64,000 nt of DNA from Actinomycetota bacterium (GTDB taxonomy: Bacteria > Actinomycetota > Acidimicrobiia > Acidimicrobiales > Ilumatobacteraceae): the NCBI GenBank assembly GCA_947454105.1, contig CANGIP010000003.1, positions 1 to 64,000 of the forward strand. The letters run 5' to 3'. Both the position numbers and the translations under genes were made by a program. The notes under the pieces were generated by a model that was given only the letters and a program-made list of their open reading frames with translations, was not told the origin of the DNA and ran no database searches. Within the stretch, counting starts at the first letter, position 1. Each line of letters starts with the position of its first letter. Shown here in pieces: positions 36,415-45,293 of the stretch.

Positions 36415-37850
36415 TTTTGGATTTGCTCGGTAACGGCTTTGCATCCATCAGCGCCATGTAAAACACCTTGACGAAAAGCGTCAACGCGGGCAAAGGGACT
36501 GCCAAGATTGATGTCCGTTGTTTGCGAATCCGCCAACGTCAGAGCAGCTCGCACGGCTTCATCGAGATCGCCAGGGGATAACGCGATTCTGGGTTCGGCT
36601 TCGGTCGGCACAACGACTGGGTTTGAATTTAGCGGAATGATGTCGCCAGCCCACATCCCGGCGTAGCAACTATCAAGCAGTACTCGTGACGATTGAGACA
36701 ACGATGATTGAGTTGCGCGTTGTACGGCTTCGGCAAATCCGAGAGCGGCGAGATATCCCACTGCAAAGTCACCTGGAATATCGGTGTACAAATTTCGGGC
36801 AATAGTTTCGTCAATGATCACTGTTGAGTCGGCGTGACAGAAATGAACGCCTTCGACGACGAGATCGGCCTGACCATCGCTGCACATTGCCGGAGCGTCA
36901 CTTAATGAATCGACGATGAGTGTCGGTGGGGTCCATGAAGTGTCGGTCTTCAAAGTGGCGGTCCAGAAAAGTGTGAGGTCATGTCCGAGCGAAGTAAACA
37001 TTTCCTGGTCGAACGGGAAGTCCCCAGGGCTAGGGCGCGACAGTTCTTCTGTGCTGAAGCCGAATTGAACTGGCTCGGGCTCAACGGTTTCGTAATCTGC
37101 GCACGGAGCGAGTCCACCCACAAAACCGTCTTGGAAAGCGCTCACGCGATCGAATCCAGAGCCATGTGCATTTGCGTCATAGGACGAGTCGCCTGGTGAA
37201 TCGCCGATCTGCATCATGCCGAGAAGTGCTCCGGTGATGTCAGCTTCAGAAAATGACAAACCGTTGATTGTGTCCGCTTGGACATGTCCGACCCACGCAC
37301 CTGCGAAGCAATCTGCTTGCAGTTCGATCGTGGTGCTACGAAGCGAATACATCACATTGCTGCGTGTCGGACTTTGAATCGCGTGGCCCCATTCGTGGGC
37401 AAGTATGACTGCCGTGACCAGTGGGCCAAATTGGTCGGCAAATTCTGGAAATAGTTTGGCGTTGTCGTACACGATGAAATCGCCTTCGTCGCAATAGAAA
37501 GCATTGTCTTCGACATATGTGTAGTCGCCGTAATAGTCGCAACCGTTTGGCATGACTTCTGTTGAATTGGGGTCGGCAGCATGCACTCCACCAACCAAGT
37601 CGGAGTAACTATTCGCGTAAATGTCTTTGTAATGATCTTCCCAAAACTTCTGAATGTCATCAATGGCTAGTGGGAGGAACTCGTTATATGGAAGATCAAG
37701 ATTTTTGACAGGCATTGATGTTGTCGTGGGATTTTCACTCGAAATCAAACTGACTGAATTTCTCGGCGCAGCACATGAAGTACCTATGCAGATTGCAAGA
37801 ACAAAAAGTGTCGCAACCTTTTTTCTGTTGCTGTTAGTTGTGAAAATCAC
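36411..37850 (-). CDS. Lipoprotein metallopeptidase with tandem duplicated domain; second copy inactive
   Basis: A 479-residue exported protein with a lipobox-like 'AICIGTSCAAPR'. The first domain (about 45-250) is a predicted zinc metallopeptidase: 'TAVILAHEWGHAIQS' holds HEXXH, followed by 'TTIELQADCFAGAWVGHV' (the third ligand ExxxDC) and 'SGFDRVSAFQDGFVGG'. The second half (about 270-475) repeats this layout: 'FAVGYLAALGFAEAVQRATQ' replaces HEXXH, then 'RVLLDSCYAGMWAGDI' and 'SPFARVDAFRQGVLHG'. So it is an internal duplication with a dead copy. Resembles YpfJ-like neutral zinc metallopeptidases. Start GTG 37850. Confidence 0.82.
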   Translation of the reverse strand: MIFTTNSNRKKVATLFVLAICIGTSCAAPRNSVSLISSENPTTTSMPVKNLDLPYNEFLPLAIDDIQKFWEDHYKDIYANSYSDLVGGVHAADPNSTEVMPNGCDYYGDYTYVEDNAFYCDEGDFIVYDNAKLFPEFADQFGPLVTAVILAHEWGHAIQSPTRSNVMYSLRSTTIELQADCFAGAWVGHVQADTINGLSFSEADITGALLGMMQIGDSPGDSSYDANAHGSGFDRVSAFQDGFVGGLAPCADYETVEPEPVQFGFSTEELSRPSPGDFPFDQEMFTSLGHDLTLFWTATLKTDTSWTPPTLIVDSLSDAPAMCSDGQADLVVEGVHFCHADSTVIIDETIARNLYTDIPGDFAVGYLAALGFAEAVQRATQSSLSQSSRVLLDSCYAGMWAGDIIPLNSNPVVVPTEAEPRIALSPGDLDEAVRAALTLADSQTTDINLGSPFARVDAFRQGVLHGADGCKAVTEQIQN

Positions 37851-37871
37851 GTACCCGCCTCATCTTTTGCT

Positions 37872-38513
37872 TTATCCGAGTGAATCAAGTATCGCTTGCA
37901 GTTCACCGACTTCTGCTTGTTGGCCTTTGATCATTGACTTTGCCATATTGATCACATCGTTATTTGAAGCATGTTCAATGGCATACTTCGCCATAGCAAT
38001 TCCGCCGTTGTGATGATTAATCATCAGAGTTGCAAATATTTTTGACGCATCGTCGCCAGTTGCGGCAGCCAAAGAATCAAGTTCTGCTTGGCTAGCTAAT
38101 CCGTCCATTTCATCAATTGGCATTGCATGGCCCATCCAACCCATCGCAGTACCAGTGTCATTGGCTTCAGTTGCTCCAAAAGACCGTAGAAGCTGAACCA
38201 TGCGTCCACTCTCGAGTTGCTGTGAGAGCAAAATTTCTTCAGCGATTATGTCGAGGCGCGGAAGCGAGTCTGCCACTGACGTTCGGTAGTAGTAGGCCAT
38301 TTGCACGGCTTGGTCATGGTGATAGCGCATGTCTTGTAAGAAGCCGATATCAACTTTGTTCTTATCGGGAGTTGCCGAAGAATCGCCGAGGTAATAGCCA
38401 ATGCCGGCGCCAAGAATCAACATTGAAAGTCCGAGGGCAATGAAATTGAGGGGGTTTTGCCACCACGGTAAGACCGTGATTTGGTCATCGAGATTTTGTT
38501 CCTGGTAGCTCAT
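37872..38513 (-). CDS. DUF305 membrane-anchored protein (ferritin-like, metal-binding type)
   Basis: A 213-residue protein with one N-terminal membrane span ('FIALGLSMLILGAGIGYYLG', about 27-46) and a DUF305 four-helix domain. Signature motifs are 'GFLQDMRYHHDQAVQMAYYY' and 'MINHHNGGIAMAKYAIEHAS', both with the HH metal-ligand pairs. DUF305 proteins are often linked with copper handling, but no copper gene is beside this one. Met-rich segment 'AMGWMGHAMPIDEMD' fits a metal role (inference). ATG 38513. Confidence 0.88.
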   Translation of the reverse strand: MSYQEQNLDDQITVLPWWQNPLNFIALGLSMLILGAGIGYYLGDSSATPDKNKVDIGFLQDMRYHHDQAVQMAYYYRTSVADSLPRLDIIAEEILLSQQLESGRMVQLLRSFGATEANDTGTAMGWMGHAMPIDEMDGLASQAELDSLAAATGDDASKIFATLMINHHNGGIAMAKYAIEHASNNDVINMAKSMIKGQQAEVGELQAILDSLG

Positions 38514-38538
38514 ATCTCCAGCGTGTCACATTTGAACC

Positions 38539-38597
38539 TCAAGTGGCATGAGGGTCCACTGTTTGAAGGGTGGGCTTGCCACTTCGGCGCACTTGAG
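38539..38597 (+). promoter_or_regulatory. Alternative inverted repeats in the bioY upstream region
   Basis: CTCAAGTG (38539-38546) can pair perfectly with CACTTGAG (38590-38597). The overlapping AAGTGGC (38541-38547) can instead pair with GCCACTT (38578-38584). The two pairings share bases and exclude each other. This lies 80-140 bp before bioY and may be an operator or a bistable leader. No known riboswitch was recognised. Confidence 0.35.
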
Positions 38598-38676
38598 AAG
38601 CAAATTAACGGAATGTGGAGTGGGATGGGGCGGCTCGATCTTGGTAGATTTTTTCCATCGCACTCAGGAGGTACGT

Positions 38677-39315
38677 ATGTCAGTAGCAATTTCCACAGCC
38701 CCGAAGACTCTTGTTGATACTGTCGGCAAAACGTCAGAGCGCACAAACCGCATTGTTCGTGATGCCGTTCTGGTCGTTAGTTTTGCTGTATTCACCGCCG
38801 TGTTGGCACAAGTGCGGTTCAGTCTTGGTTTCACCCCTGTTCCGATAACCGGTCAAACATTGGCTGTGTTGCTCTCAGGAACTGCTCTGGGCTGGCGTCG
38901 AGGTGCTTTGAGCATGGGCCTGTATTGGGTTGCGGGAATATTCATGCCAATCGCTTGGTACGCCAGCGATCAATCAGGTACGAGCGTCAAAGCTGGCTGG
39001 CATATAGCCACAGGCAGCACCGCCGGATATCTGTTTGGCTTTGTTGTTGCCGCCGCATTTGTCGGTTATCTCGCGGAACGCGGTCAAGATCGCAACTTCG
39101 CAACATCTTTGCCCGCAATGTTGGCTGGTAGCGCCATCGTTTATGTTTTCGGCGTGTCTTGGCTAGCCCACAACCTGCATGTTCCGGTATTCAATGGTGA
39201 GGAAAATGCGATCAATTGGGGTTTGACTCCATTCATTGCTGGCGACCTTGTCAAACTTGCATTCGCTGGATTATTGACTCCGCTTGCGTGGAAATTGGTC
39301 GAAAAGAAGGCCTAA
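38677..39315 (+). CDS. bioY: Biotin transporter BioY
   Basis: S component of an ECF-type biotin transporter (212 residues), about six membrane helices. Family motifs: 'AVFTAVLAQVRFSLGFTPVP' followed by ITGQT, 'GTALGWRRGALSMGLYW' and 'TGSTAGYLFGFVVAAAFVGY', and the C-terminal 'TPFIAGDLVKLAFAGLL' (the D..K motif). ATG 38677 follows a strong AGGAGG; the open frame upstream is not used. No bioM/bioN is nearby, so it may use shared ECF subunits or act alone. Confidence 0.95.
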   Translation: MSVAISTAPKTLVDTVGKTSERTNRIVRDAVLVVSFAVFTAVLAQVRFSLGFTPVPITGQTLAVLLSGTALGWRRGALSMGLYWVAGIFMPIAWYASDQSGTSVKAGWHIATGSTAGYLFGFVVAAAFVGYLAERGQDRNFATSLPAMLAGSAIVYVFGVSWLAHNLHVPVFNGEENAINWGLTPFIAGDLVKLAFAGLLTPLAWKLVEKKA

Positions 39316-39321
39316 GCCTCG

Positions 39322-39633
39322 TTATTTGACGACTTTTCCGGACACCACGGTGAGTTCTCGATCGCCAGTGATTTCAATAATGAATTCCCAGCTGTTGTCG
39401 TCGTTGTCTGTGGCTGAACAGGCGTATTGGGTTCCGACTTGGATTGATTGCGGCTGGTCACACAGGGCGTATTTGTAGTGGTACCCGGCGCTCTTGGCGA
39501 GGTCATTGCTCTCTAAGAATTTTTCACCTTCGGATTTATAATTTTTCGGCGATGTTGAGCACGCTGCTGTCACCGTCATCAAACTCAATGCGCTAAGTGC
39601 AAGACCAATTTTTCGTGTGCGACTGACGTTCAT
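39322..39633 (-). CDS. Small lipoprotein, DUF4333-like
   Basis: A 103-residue lipoprotein with signal 'KIGLALSALSLMTVTAACST' (lipobox TAAC). The mature part has 'YALCDQPQSIQVGTQYACSA', with two cysteines that may bridge, then 'NSWEFIIEITGDRELTV'. The pattern C..P..V.VG....C....G......V.V is that of DUF4333-type actinobacterial lipoproteins. Function unknown. ATG 39633 with GAGG 7 nt upstream. Convergent with bioY with a gap of six bases. Confidence 0.7.
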   Translation of the reverse strand: MNVSRTRKIGLALSALSLMTVTAACSTSPKNYKSEGEKFLESNDLAKSAGYHYKYALCDQPQSIQVGTQYACSATDNDDNSWEFIIEITGDRELTVVSGKVVK

Positions 39634-39662
39634 TTGAATCCTCACGGTGACAGAGTACTGAA

Positions 39663-40622
39663 CTAACTCAAGGCCGAACTTCGTCGGGCACGACGTATTG
39701 AGTCAACAGTGACAATCACTAAGGCAATCCAGACCAACCCGAATCCAACGAATCGACTGGGCGACATTTTCTCGTGGTAAGCGAGCCAACCAAGTAAGAA
39801 ATTGATTGTCGGAACTGAATACTGCATTGGCCCTAGAACGGTGAGTGGCAATTTGAGAGATGCAGCAGCGAAAAGCAATAGCGGAACCGCCGTGACAACT
39901 CCAGAGAGCAAAATCAAAATGATGTGCCAGAAATTTGCCGACTGCACGACAGAGTTGTCGTATCGAGAGAACCAGATAATGAGGGCGATCGCGGGCACGA
40001 CAAGGAAAATCGTTTCCGACATCAAACTTTCAAGCGGCTGCAACGGAACTTGCCTTTTCAACAGTCCGTACAAAGCCCACGAAGCCGCCATTGCTAATGC
40101 GATGTAGGGGACTCGTCCATAACTGATCGTGAGAACGACGACCGCAGTTAGACCGAGCAATGCGCTGACAAGTTGGATCGGTCGAATTTTCTCATGCAGA
40201 ACTTTGACTCCGATCAGCATCGTGCCAAGGGGAGCAATGAAATATCCAAGGGCAGCTTCAATGACTTTGCCATCGTGAACGACGACGACATAGGTCGTCC
40301 AGTTGATTGCTAACAGCAATGCAGCACAGGCCACCCGCGTCCACAAATGGTCTGCTGAGAGCTTTTGAAAGAGTGAAGTGAGGCGACCTTTTGCCGCAAG
40401 AATGACAACAAGAAGAACGACGGACATCAAGATGCGGTATCCAATGAGTTCGAGCGGAGCGAAGGCCTTTAAGGCCTTCCAATACACCGTGATGAATCCC
40501 CAGAGTAAATAGGCCGAGACTCCGGCGAATACGCCAGTTCGATCGGGAGTTTGGGACTCGGTTGAGCTTTTCGTAGGGGTGTGGTTTGAGTCGGTATGTG
40601 ACTCAAGTGCATCAGAACTCAC
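39663..40622 (-). CDS. rarD: EamA family transporter RarD
   Basis: A 319-residue drug/metabolite-superfamily permease with about ten membrane helices. RarD hallmarks are 'GVSAYLLWGFITVYWKALKA', 'LELIGYRILMSVVLLVVILA', 'WTTYVVVVHDGKVIEAALGY' followed by FIAPL, and 'PTINFLLGWLAYHEKMSPSR'. Substrate unknown (the E. coli name relates to chloramphenicol sensitivity). GTG start 40622; divergent from pgi with only 45 bp between. Confidence 0.92.
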   Translation of the reverse strand: MSSDALESHTDSNHTPTKSSTESQTPDRTGVFAGVSAYLLWGFITVYWKALKAFAPLELIGYRILMSVVLLVVILAAKGRLTSLFQKLSADHLWTRVACAALLLAINWTTYVVVVHDGKVIEAALGYFIAPLGTMLIGVKVLHEKIRPIQLVSALLGLTAVVVLTISYGRVPYIALAMAASWALYGLLKRQVPLQPLESLMSETIFLVVPAIALIIWFSRYDNSVVQSANFWHIILILLSGVVTAVPLLLFAAASLKLPLTVLGPMQYSVPTINFLLGWLAYHEKMSPSRFVGFGLVWIALVIVTVDSIRRARRSSALS

Positions 40623-40654
40623 GGCTTCTTCCTATCATCCACCGAAGCGTCTAC

Positions 40655-40660
40655 TAGCGT
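40655..40660 (+). promoter_or_regulatory. Candidate -10 box for leaderless pgi
   Basis: TAGCGT ends 7 nt before the pgi GTG, and no Shine-Dalgarno lies between. Same hexamer and spacing as upstream of the thioesterase gene and argG. Pattern evidence. Confidence 0.5.
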
Positions 40661-40667
40661 TCTCCCT

Positions 40668-42281
40668 GTGGATGCACTCGAGACCCTGCCTGAATGGTTG
40701 CAGATCCTGGCGTGTCCGCTGCCGCATTCACTGAGAGCCGAGTTCGCGAACAACCCCGATCGGGCATCGAAGATGACAATTCGGGCTGGCGATCTGCGTA
40801 TTGATTACTCAAAACAAATGATTGACGAAGGCGGGATCGCGCGATTGCTTGATCTCGCTGATGCCCGCGACGTGACATCAGCTTTCGCGCGGATGGGCAA
40901 AGGGGAACGAATCAATTTCACCGAAGGTCGAGCAGTTGGCCATATGGCGCTTCGGACTCCACGCGGCGAACATTTCTTGATTGATGGAGTTGACGTTGTT
41001 CCCGCAGTTTGGTCGGTACTTGATCAGATGGCCAACTTGGCCCAGGCGATTCGACTAGGTGAGTTCGTTGGCTCAACGGGCCAACAAATCCGTCACGTGG
41101 TCAATATCGGCATTGGTGGCAGTGATCTCGGTCCAGCGATGGTGTACGAGGCATTGCGTGGAAATCGATCACCTGACATCTCGTGTCGATTTGTATCAAA
41201 CGTTGACCCCGCCGACCTCGAGGCCAATCTCGCTGGTCTCAACCCGGCTGAAACACTTTTCATTGTTGCGTCAAAGACGTTTACGACAGTTGAGACTTTG
41301 GCCAATGCACGAGCGGCGCGTGAATGGTTAGTGAGTCAACTTGACGAAGCTGCGGTTGAAAATCATTTCGTGGCGCTGAGCACCAATGCTGAAGCGGTTC
41401 GCGAATTCGGAATCGACACCAAAAATATGTTCGCGTTCTGGGATTGGGTTGGCGGTCGTTTTTCAGTGCCCTCAGCAATTGGATTATCGGTGATGATCGC
41501 AGTTGGCCCAGAAGTGTTTTTTGAATTTCTTGGTGGGATGCACATGATGGATATCCATGCTTTTCAAGCCAGTGGGCGAGCGAACGCTCCTTTGATGTTG
41601 GCACTGATCAACATTTGGAATACCGCAGCGCTTAAAACCTCAAGCCGTGCCGTTATTCCTTACTCATTTGATCTGCGTCGGTTTCCCGCTTACTTACAGC
41701 AGCTCGTCATGGAATCAAATGGCAAATCAACCAGAAGCGATGGCACACGGGTTCCCTATGCAACTTCACCGGTGATTTGGGGTGAGCCTGGTACGAATGG
41801 TCAGCATGCCTTTATGCAGTTGTTGCATCAGGGGACCGATGTCGTGCCGATTGACTTTATCGGCTTTGCGCGTTCATCTGCTGACGATGCATCTCGCAAC
41901 GAACTGCTCTTCACTAATTTGCTAGCCCAAAGTCGGGCGTTGGCGTTTGGGAGAAATATTGACGAAATACCCAACAGCCCAGCGAGGTCTCACCGTGTCT
42001 TTGAGGGAAATCGTCCAAGTACAACGATTGTCGCTCCAGAGTTGTCGGCTGCTGTTCTTGGACAATTGATTGCCCTTTACGAACACAGCACTTTTTTCGA
42101 AGGCGTCATTTGGGATATCAATAGTTTTGATCAGTGGGGAGTTGAACTTGGCAAAGAACTCGCGCTGACAATTGGGTCAACGCTCGCTGATTTTTCCACT
42201 CACGACCACCCAGAACTCGATTCGTCAACCCACACTCTTCTGTCGTGGTTTATCGAACATCGTCAAAACAACATCCAATAA
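40668..42281 (+). CDS. pgi: Glucose-6-phosphate isomerase
   Basis: Interconverts glucose-6-P and fructose-6-P. At 537 residues it is the long bacterial form. Signatures: 'IGIGGSDLGPAMVYEAL', PGI motif 1 'FIVASKTFTTVETLANARAA', the catalytic Glu region 'QLVMESNGKSTRSDG', 'IWGEPGTNGQHAFMQLLHQG', and PGI motif 2 'WDINSFDQWGVELGKELA'. GTG start at 40668. Followed by pafB with a gap of 14 bp, possibly cotranscribed. Confidence 0.98.
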   Translation: MDALETLPEWLQILACPLPHSLRAEFANNPDRASKMTIRAGDLRIDYSKQMIDEGGIARLLDLADARDVTSAFARMGKGERINFTEGRAVGHMALRTPRGEHFLIDGVDVVPAVWSVLDQMANLAQAIRLGEFVGSTGQQIRHVVNIGIGGSDLGPAMVYEALRGNRSPDISCRFVSNVDPADLEANLAGLNPAETLFIVASKTFTTVETLANARAAREWLVSQLDEAAVENHFVALSTNAEAVREFGIDTKNMFAFWDWVGGRFSVPSAIGLSVMIAVGPEVFFEFLGGMHMMDIHAFQASGRANAPLMLALINIWNTAALKTSSRAVIPYSFDLRRFPAYLQQLVMESNGKSTRSDGTRVPYATSPVIWGEPGTNGQHAFMQLLHQGTDVVPIDFIGFARSSADDASRNELLFTNLLAQSRALAFGRNIDEIPNSPARSHRVFEGNRPSTTIVAPELSAAVLGQLIALYEHSTFFEGVIWDINSFDQWGVELGKELALTIGSTLADFSTHDHPELDSSTHTLLSWFIEHRQNNIQ

Positions 42282-42295
42282 GGATTTGAATCACA

Positions 42296-43249
42296 GTGCA
42301 TCAACTTGAACGTGTCACCAATTTGTTGGCGTTGCTCCTATCAACGCGGCGTCACCTCACTTTTGATGAGATTCGTAACGAGCTCAAGGGGCAATATCCC
42401 GACAACCTCGTCGCGGCACGAGCGGCATTTGAACGGGACAAAGCTATTCTGCGCGATGAAGGCATTCCAATTAGCTCAGAAGTGCAAGGCGGAGACAAGG
42501 CGGGCATAACCGGTTACCGAATTGATCGAAGTGCTTACGAACTGGGTGACTTGCAGTTGACTGGTCATGAGGCTGCCGCGTTACGAATAGCCGTGTCGGC
42601 TTTGAGAATGGGTCAGTCGTGGGGCGAAGAAGCGCTGTGGAAAGTTGACATGGACTCTGGTTCAATAGCGAGTCCGCAACCGGTGGTTCAAGCATCTTTA
42701 CCCGTCGATCAGAAATTGCCGACTTTGCATGAAGCGATGAGTCGTTTGCAAGTGGTGTCGTTTAGCTACAACGGACGGGCTCGCGAACTTGAGCCGTTTG
42801 GGTTGTTGGCGCGTTCTGGTTGGTGGTATCTGGTCGGCAATGATCGATCGGTCAATGCCATGAGAACATTTCGTGTTGACCGTATTTCGAGCGACGTTGT
42901 TTTGCTTGAGGGTGAATCTTTTGAGCGTCCTGTGGACTTTGACATTCGAACATCTTTCCCAACTGACCTCAAAGAACTGCCCGACTCTATTGATGTCGGC
43001 GGCGATATCGCCAAAGTGCTGATTGACGCCACCGATGTCAATACCGTACTTGGTCAGTATGGACCTGAATCTCTCATTGAGCGACACAGCGATGGGTCGG
43101 CAACCTTCGTCATCCCGTGTGCGAATGTTCAAGCGTTTGAACATTGGCTACTTGGATTTCTTGATCGTGCTGAAGTTCTTGAACCGGCGAAACTGCGCCA
43201 ACATGTCGTTGAATGGTTGACCGCGCTAGCTCATGGAGTTCAGTCATGA
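42296..43249 (+). CDS. pafB: WYL-domain transcriptional regulator PafB
   Basis: A 317-residue activator of the LexA/RecA-independent DNA damage response in actinobacteria, acting as a heterodimer with PafC. N-terminal winged helix ('ERVTNLLALLLSTRRHLTFD'), then the WYL domain at about 135-205 with 'GWWYLVGNDRSVNAMRTFRV' (the W-Y-L motif). The C-terminal WCX extension includes 'VIPCANVQAFEHWLLGFLDR'. GTG start. Its TGA overlaps the PafC ATG (ATGA). Confidence 0.92.
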   Translation: MHQLERVTNLLALLLSTRRHLTFDEIRNELKGQYPDNLVAARAAFERDKAILRDEGIPISSEVQGGDKAGITGYRIDRSAYELGDLQLTGHEAAALRIAVSALRMGQSWGEEALWKVDMDSGSIASPQPVVQASLPVDQKLPTLHEAMSRLQVVSFSYNGRARELEPFGLLARSGWWYLVGNDRSVNAMRTFRVDRISSDVVLLEGESFERPVDFDIRTSFPTDLKELPDSIDVGGDIAKVLIDATDVNTVLGQYGPESLIERHSDGSATFVIPCANVQAFEHWLLGFLDRAEVLEPAKLRQHVVEWLTALAHGVQS

Positions 43250-44214
43250 TTCGGCGGGGACCGCGTCCGGTCAATATTCGCTTGCGTCGCCTGCTGGTGA
43301 TGTTGCCGTGGCTGATGGAACGTCAAACTGTCTCGACACAAGAAATGGCCGACCATTTTGGGATGTCTGTCGCTGATTTGGTCGCCGACTTAACGCTCGC
43401 CTCGATGTGTGGAGTGTCGCAAGATCCGCGGGACCTGATTGATCTCTGGGTCGACGATGACGAAGTGCATTTCGGAATTCCGAAGTACTTTGAACGTCCG
43501 TTGCGACTGACCGTGTCTGAAGCCTTTTCGCTGATCGCGTCAGCAACAGCCGCCCAACAATTGCCAGGGATGGACCAATCGGGTTCGTTATCAAAGGCAA
43601 TCGCCAAAGTCAGCCGAGCCATTGACCTGAATCTTGACGACTCGTTTGTGGTTGAACTTGAAACCCCCGAATCGGTTGAAGGATTGAGTGCGGCCATTCG
43701 CAATTCGGTCATTATTGAATTTGACTACTGGTCGGTTGCGACTGGGCAATCGGCAAAGCGACGTGTTGCCCCACTTGAAGTTTTCCTTGATCAAGATCAC
43801 TGGTACTTGCGAGCCCACGACTTGACAGCGCAGGCTGAACGTACGTTCAGGTTGGATCGCCTTGAGCAATTAGTGACGACCACGGAGACCCATAGTTTCG
43901 TTGCGACACCGCGACCCGAATGGTTTGCGCATTCCGATGAACAGCGCAAGGTTCTGTTGCAGGTTGACCCAGCATGGTTATGGGTGCTCGAGCAATACCC
44001 TGACGTGTCGATCGGGGCGGTCCCCGGCGGGCAGGTTGTGCAACGTGCTGATTGGGTCACTGTAGAAGTTGTTGCCAATACCGAGCGTTGGATGCAGCGG
44101 TTACTCGTTCGGCTGGGGGCTCATGCGGTCGTTGTTGACCCAATTGACTGGCAGCAACTTGGATCAGAAACTGCTCAAATGATTTTGCGACGTTACGGGC
44201 GGATAAACGGCTGA
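43246..44214 (+). CDS. pafC: WYL-domain transcriptional regulator PafC
   Basis: Partner of PafB (322 residues). N-terminal helix-turn-helix ('RLLVMLPWLMERQTVSTQEM'), WYL domain with 'DHWYLRAHDLTAQAERTFRL', and a C-terminal WCX region ending 'AQMILRRYGRING'. ATG 43246 overlaps the PafB stop by four bases, so the two subunits are made in step. The 3' end overlaps the convergent exonuclease gene by 22 bp. No Pup-proteasome genes are next to it, unlike in mycobacteria. Confidence 0.92.
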   Translation: MIRRGPRPVNIRLRRLLVMLPWLMERQTVSTQEMADHFGMSVADLVADLTLASMCGVSQDPRDLIDLWVDDDEVHFGIPKYFERPLRLTVSEAFSLIASATAAQQLPGMDQSGSLSKAIAKVSRAIDLNLDDSFVVELETPESVEGLSAAIRNSVIIEFDYWSVATGQSAKRRVAPLEVFLDQDHWYLRAHDLTAQAERTFRLDRLEQLVTTTETHSFVATPRPEWFAHSDEQRKVLLQVDPAWLWVLEQYPDVSIGAVPGGQVVQRADWVTVEVVANTERWMQRLLVRLGAHAVVVDPIDWQQLGSETAQMILRRYGRING

Positions 44215-44822
44215 AGCAATTCAGCATCGCTCACGCCGTGAGCTGCCAAAAGATGAGGGAGAACCTCGGCGGTTGCGCGGGCGTCATGTTCGGCGTGGTG
44301 GGCTTGATCTAAAGCAACTCCGTACTTTTCGCACAGCGTTGAAAGTTTGTGAGTCTGCTGACGTTGCGGATCAAGTTTGCGTGACAACTTGAGAGTGCAC
44401 AGAACACCAGCCCAATTGAGGTCGACATGATGCTCAAGCGCTGCGGCTTGCAAGAACTTGGTATCAAATTCGGCGTTATGAGCGACGATGATCCGACCCG
44501 CGGTGAGCTTGGCAAATTTTTGGATAGCCCGTGCGGTGGTCGGGGCGAATATCAAATTTCGGCGAGAAATACCATGGACGTGTTGTGGTCCAAGATCGCG
44601 CGACCAAAATTGGGGCGGGCGCACATATGTTGACCAAACCGAAGTTGGTTGGGTAGTCCAATCTTGGAGAACCACAGCTATTTGCAAAATCTGATCTCGA
44701 TCAAAGCGAAGTCCGGTGGTCTCAACATCAACAACAGCAAATGAGCATGCCGCCGCCGGCAACACGTCGGGATGTTGATTTGTGAATTCCACTGACCCCA
44801 CCTTAGATGCGGGGTCATTCAT
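44193..44822 (-). CDS. DnaQ-like 3'-5' exonuclease (DEDDh)
   Basis: A 209-residue exonuclease like the epsilon subunit of DNA polymerase III. Motifs in order: Exo I 'FAVVDVETTGLRFDRDQILQ' (D-E), Exo II 'IIVAHNAEFDTKFL', Exo III 'HHAEHDARATAEVL' (H..D). 'GISRRNLIFAPT' and 'GVALDQAHHAEHD' are typical. It could proofread or act in repair. Convergent with pafC, overlapping 22 bp, which may matter for repair regulation (inference). ATG at 44822. Confidence 0.9.
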   Translation of the reverse strand: MNDPASKVGSVEFTNQHPDVLPAAACSFAVVDVETTGLRFDRDQILQIAVVLQDWTTQPTSVWSTYVRPPQFWSRDLGPQHVHGISRRNLIFAPTTARAIQKFAKLTAGRIIVAHNAEFDTKFLQAAALEHHVDLNWAGVLCTLKLSRKLDPQRQQTHKLSTLCEKYGVALDQAHHAEHDARATAEVLPHLLAAHGVSDAELLQPFIRP

Positions 44823-44861
44823 AGTTTGTGAAAGTCAGAAGGGATTGACGAGTGCGTCGGA

Positions 44862-45176
44862 TCAACTGGCTGAGCGCATACCTCGCGCCCGAATTCCGAT
44901 GGGTGCAGCAACGGTGAATCCAGCAAGGTGACGTTCTTCTTCTGATTCGCCGCCCCAGAATCCGTATTCACGGTTGTCGCGAGCGAAAACTTGACAGTGC
45001 TCATTGACCGGACAAGTGCGGCAGAGCAATCGGGCTTGAGCCTCACGACGAACTCGGGCCTGCGGGCGTTCAGCTTTTGGTGCAAAAAACAGTTTGGTGC
45101 GACCTTTGCAGACTGCGTCATCCATCCAGTTCGCTGAAGGTTCAACATTGATTTCGAAGGCTTGTAGAGCTGACAT
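44862..45176 (-). CDS. WhiB family iron-sulfur transcriptional regulator
   Basis: A 104-residue WhiB-like protein. Four cysteines that bind a [4Fe-4S] cluster: one in 'DDAVCKGRTKL', the CxxC in 'LLCRTCPVNEHC', and the last Cys of that segment. The WhiB turn 'REYGFWGGESEEER' follows and the basic C-terminus 'IGIRARGM' would contact DNA. ATG 45176 (MSALQAFE) has AAAGG about 10 nt upstream; the frame is open further but without start evidence. A consensus promoter and a leader hairpin precede it. The exact WhiB subtype is not clear. Confidence 0.93.
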   Translation of the reverse strand: MSALQAFEINVEPSANWMDDAVCKGRTKLFFAPKAERPQARVRREAQARLLCRTCPVNEHCQVFARDNREYGFWGGESEEERHLAGFTVAAPIGIRARGMRSAS

Positions 45177-45209
45177 GTCACGCTGCCTTTGCACATGGAT
45201 TGATGGGTG

Positions 45210-45240
45210 CCGGTGGCGAAGCTTGTGGCTTCGCCACCGG
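45210..45240 (-). promoter_or_regulatory. Leader hairpin upstream of whiB
   Basis: Perfect 13-bp inverted repeat: arms 45210-45222 and 45228-45240 (CCGGTGGCGAAGC) with a 5-nt loop. On the transcript it lies about 34 nt before the whiB start codon and about 45 nt after the inferred transcription start. No T-tract follows, so a classical terminator is unlikely. It may bind a protein or control translation. Confidence 0.6.
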
Positions 45241-45293
45241 TCTCGGGTGGGCGACGAGATCTTGAGGGGGCAGGACCTCGTCGTACGCATTTA

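Noticed and set aside
38514-38676. Known riboswitch upstream of bioY
   Set aside because: No recognised aptamer core; only inverted repeats are visible.
45210-45240. whiB leader hairpin as an intrinsic terminator of the PhoH-like gene
   Set aside because: No T-tract on either strand and it lies downstream of a consensus promoter, inside the inferred leader.
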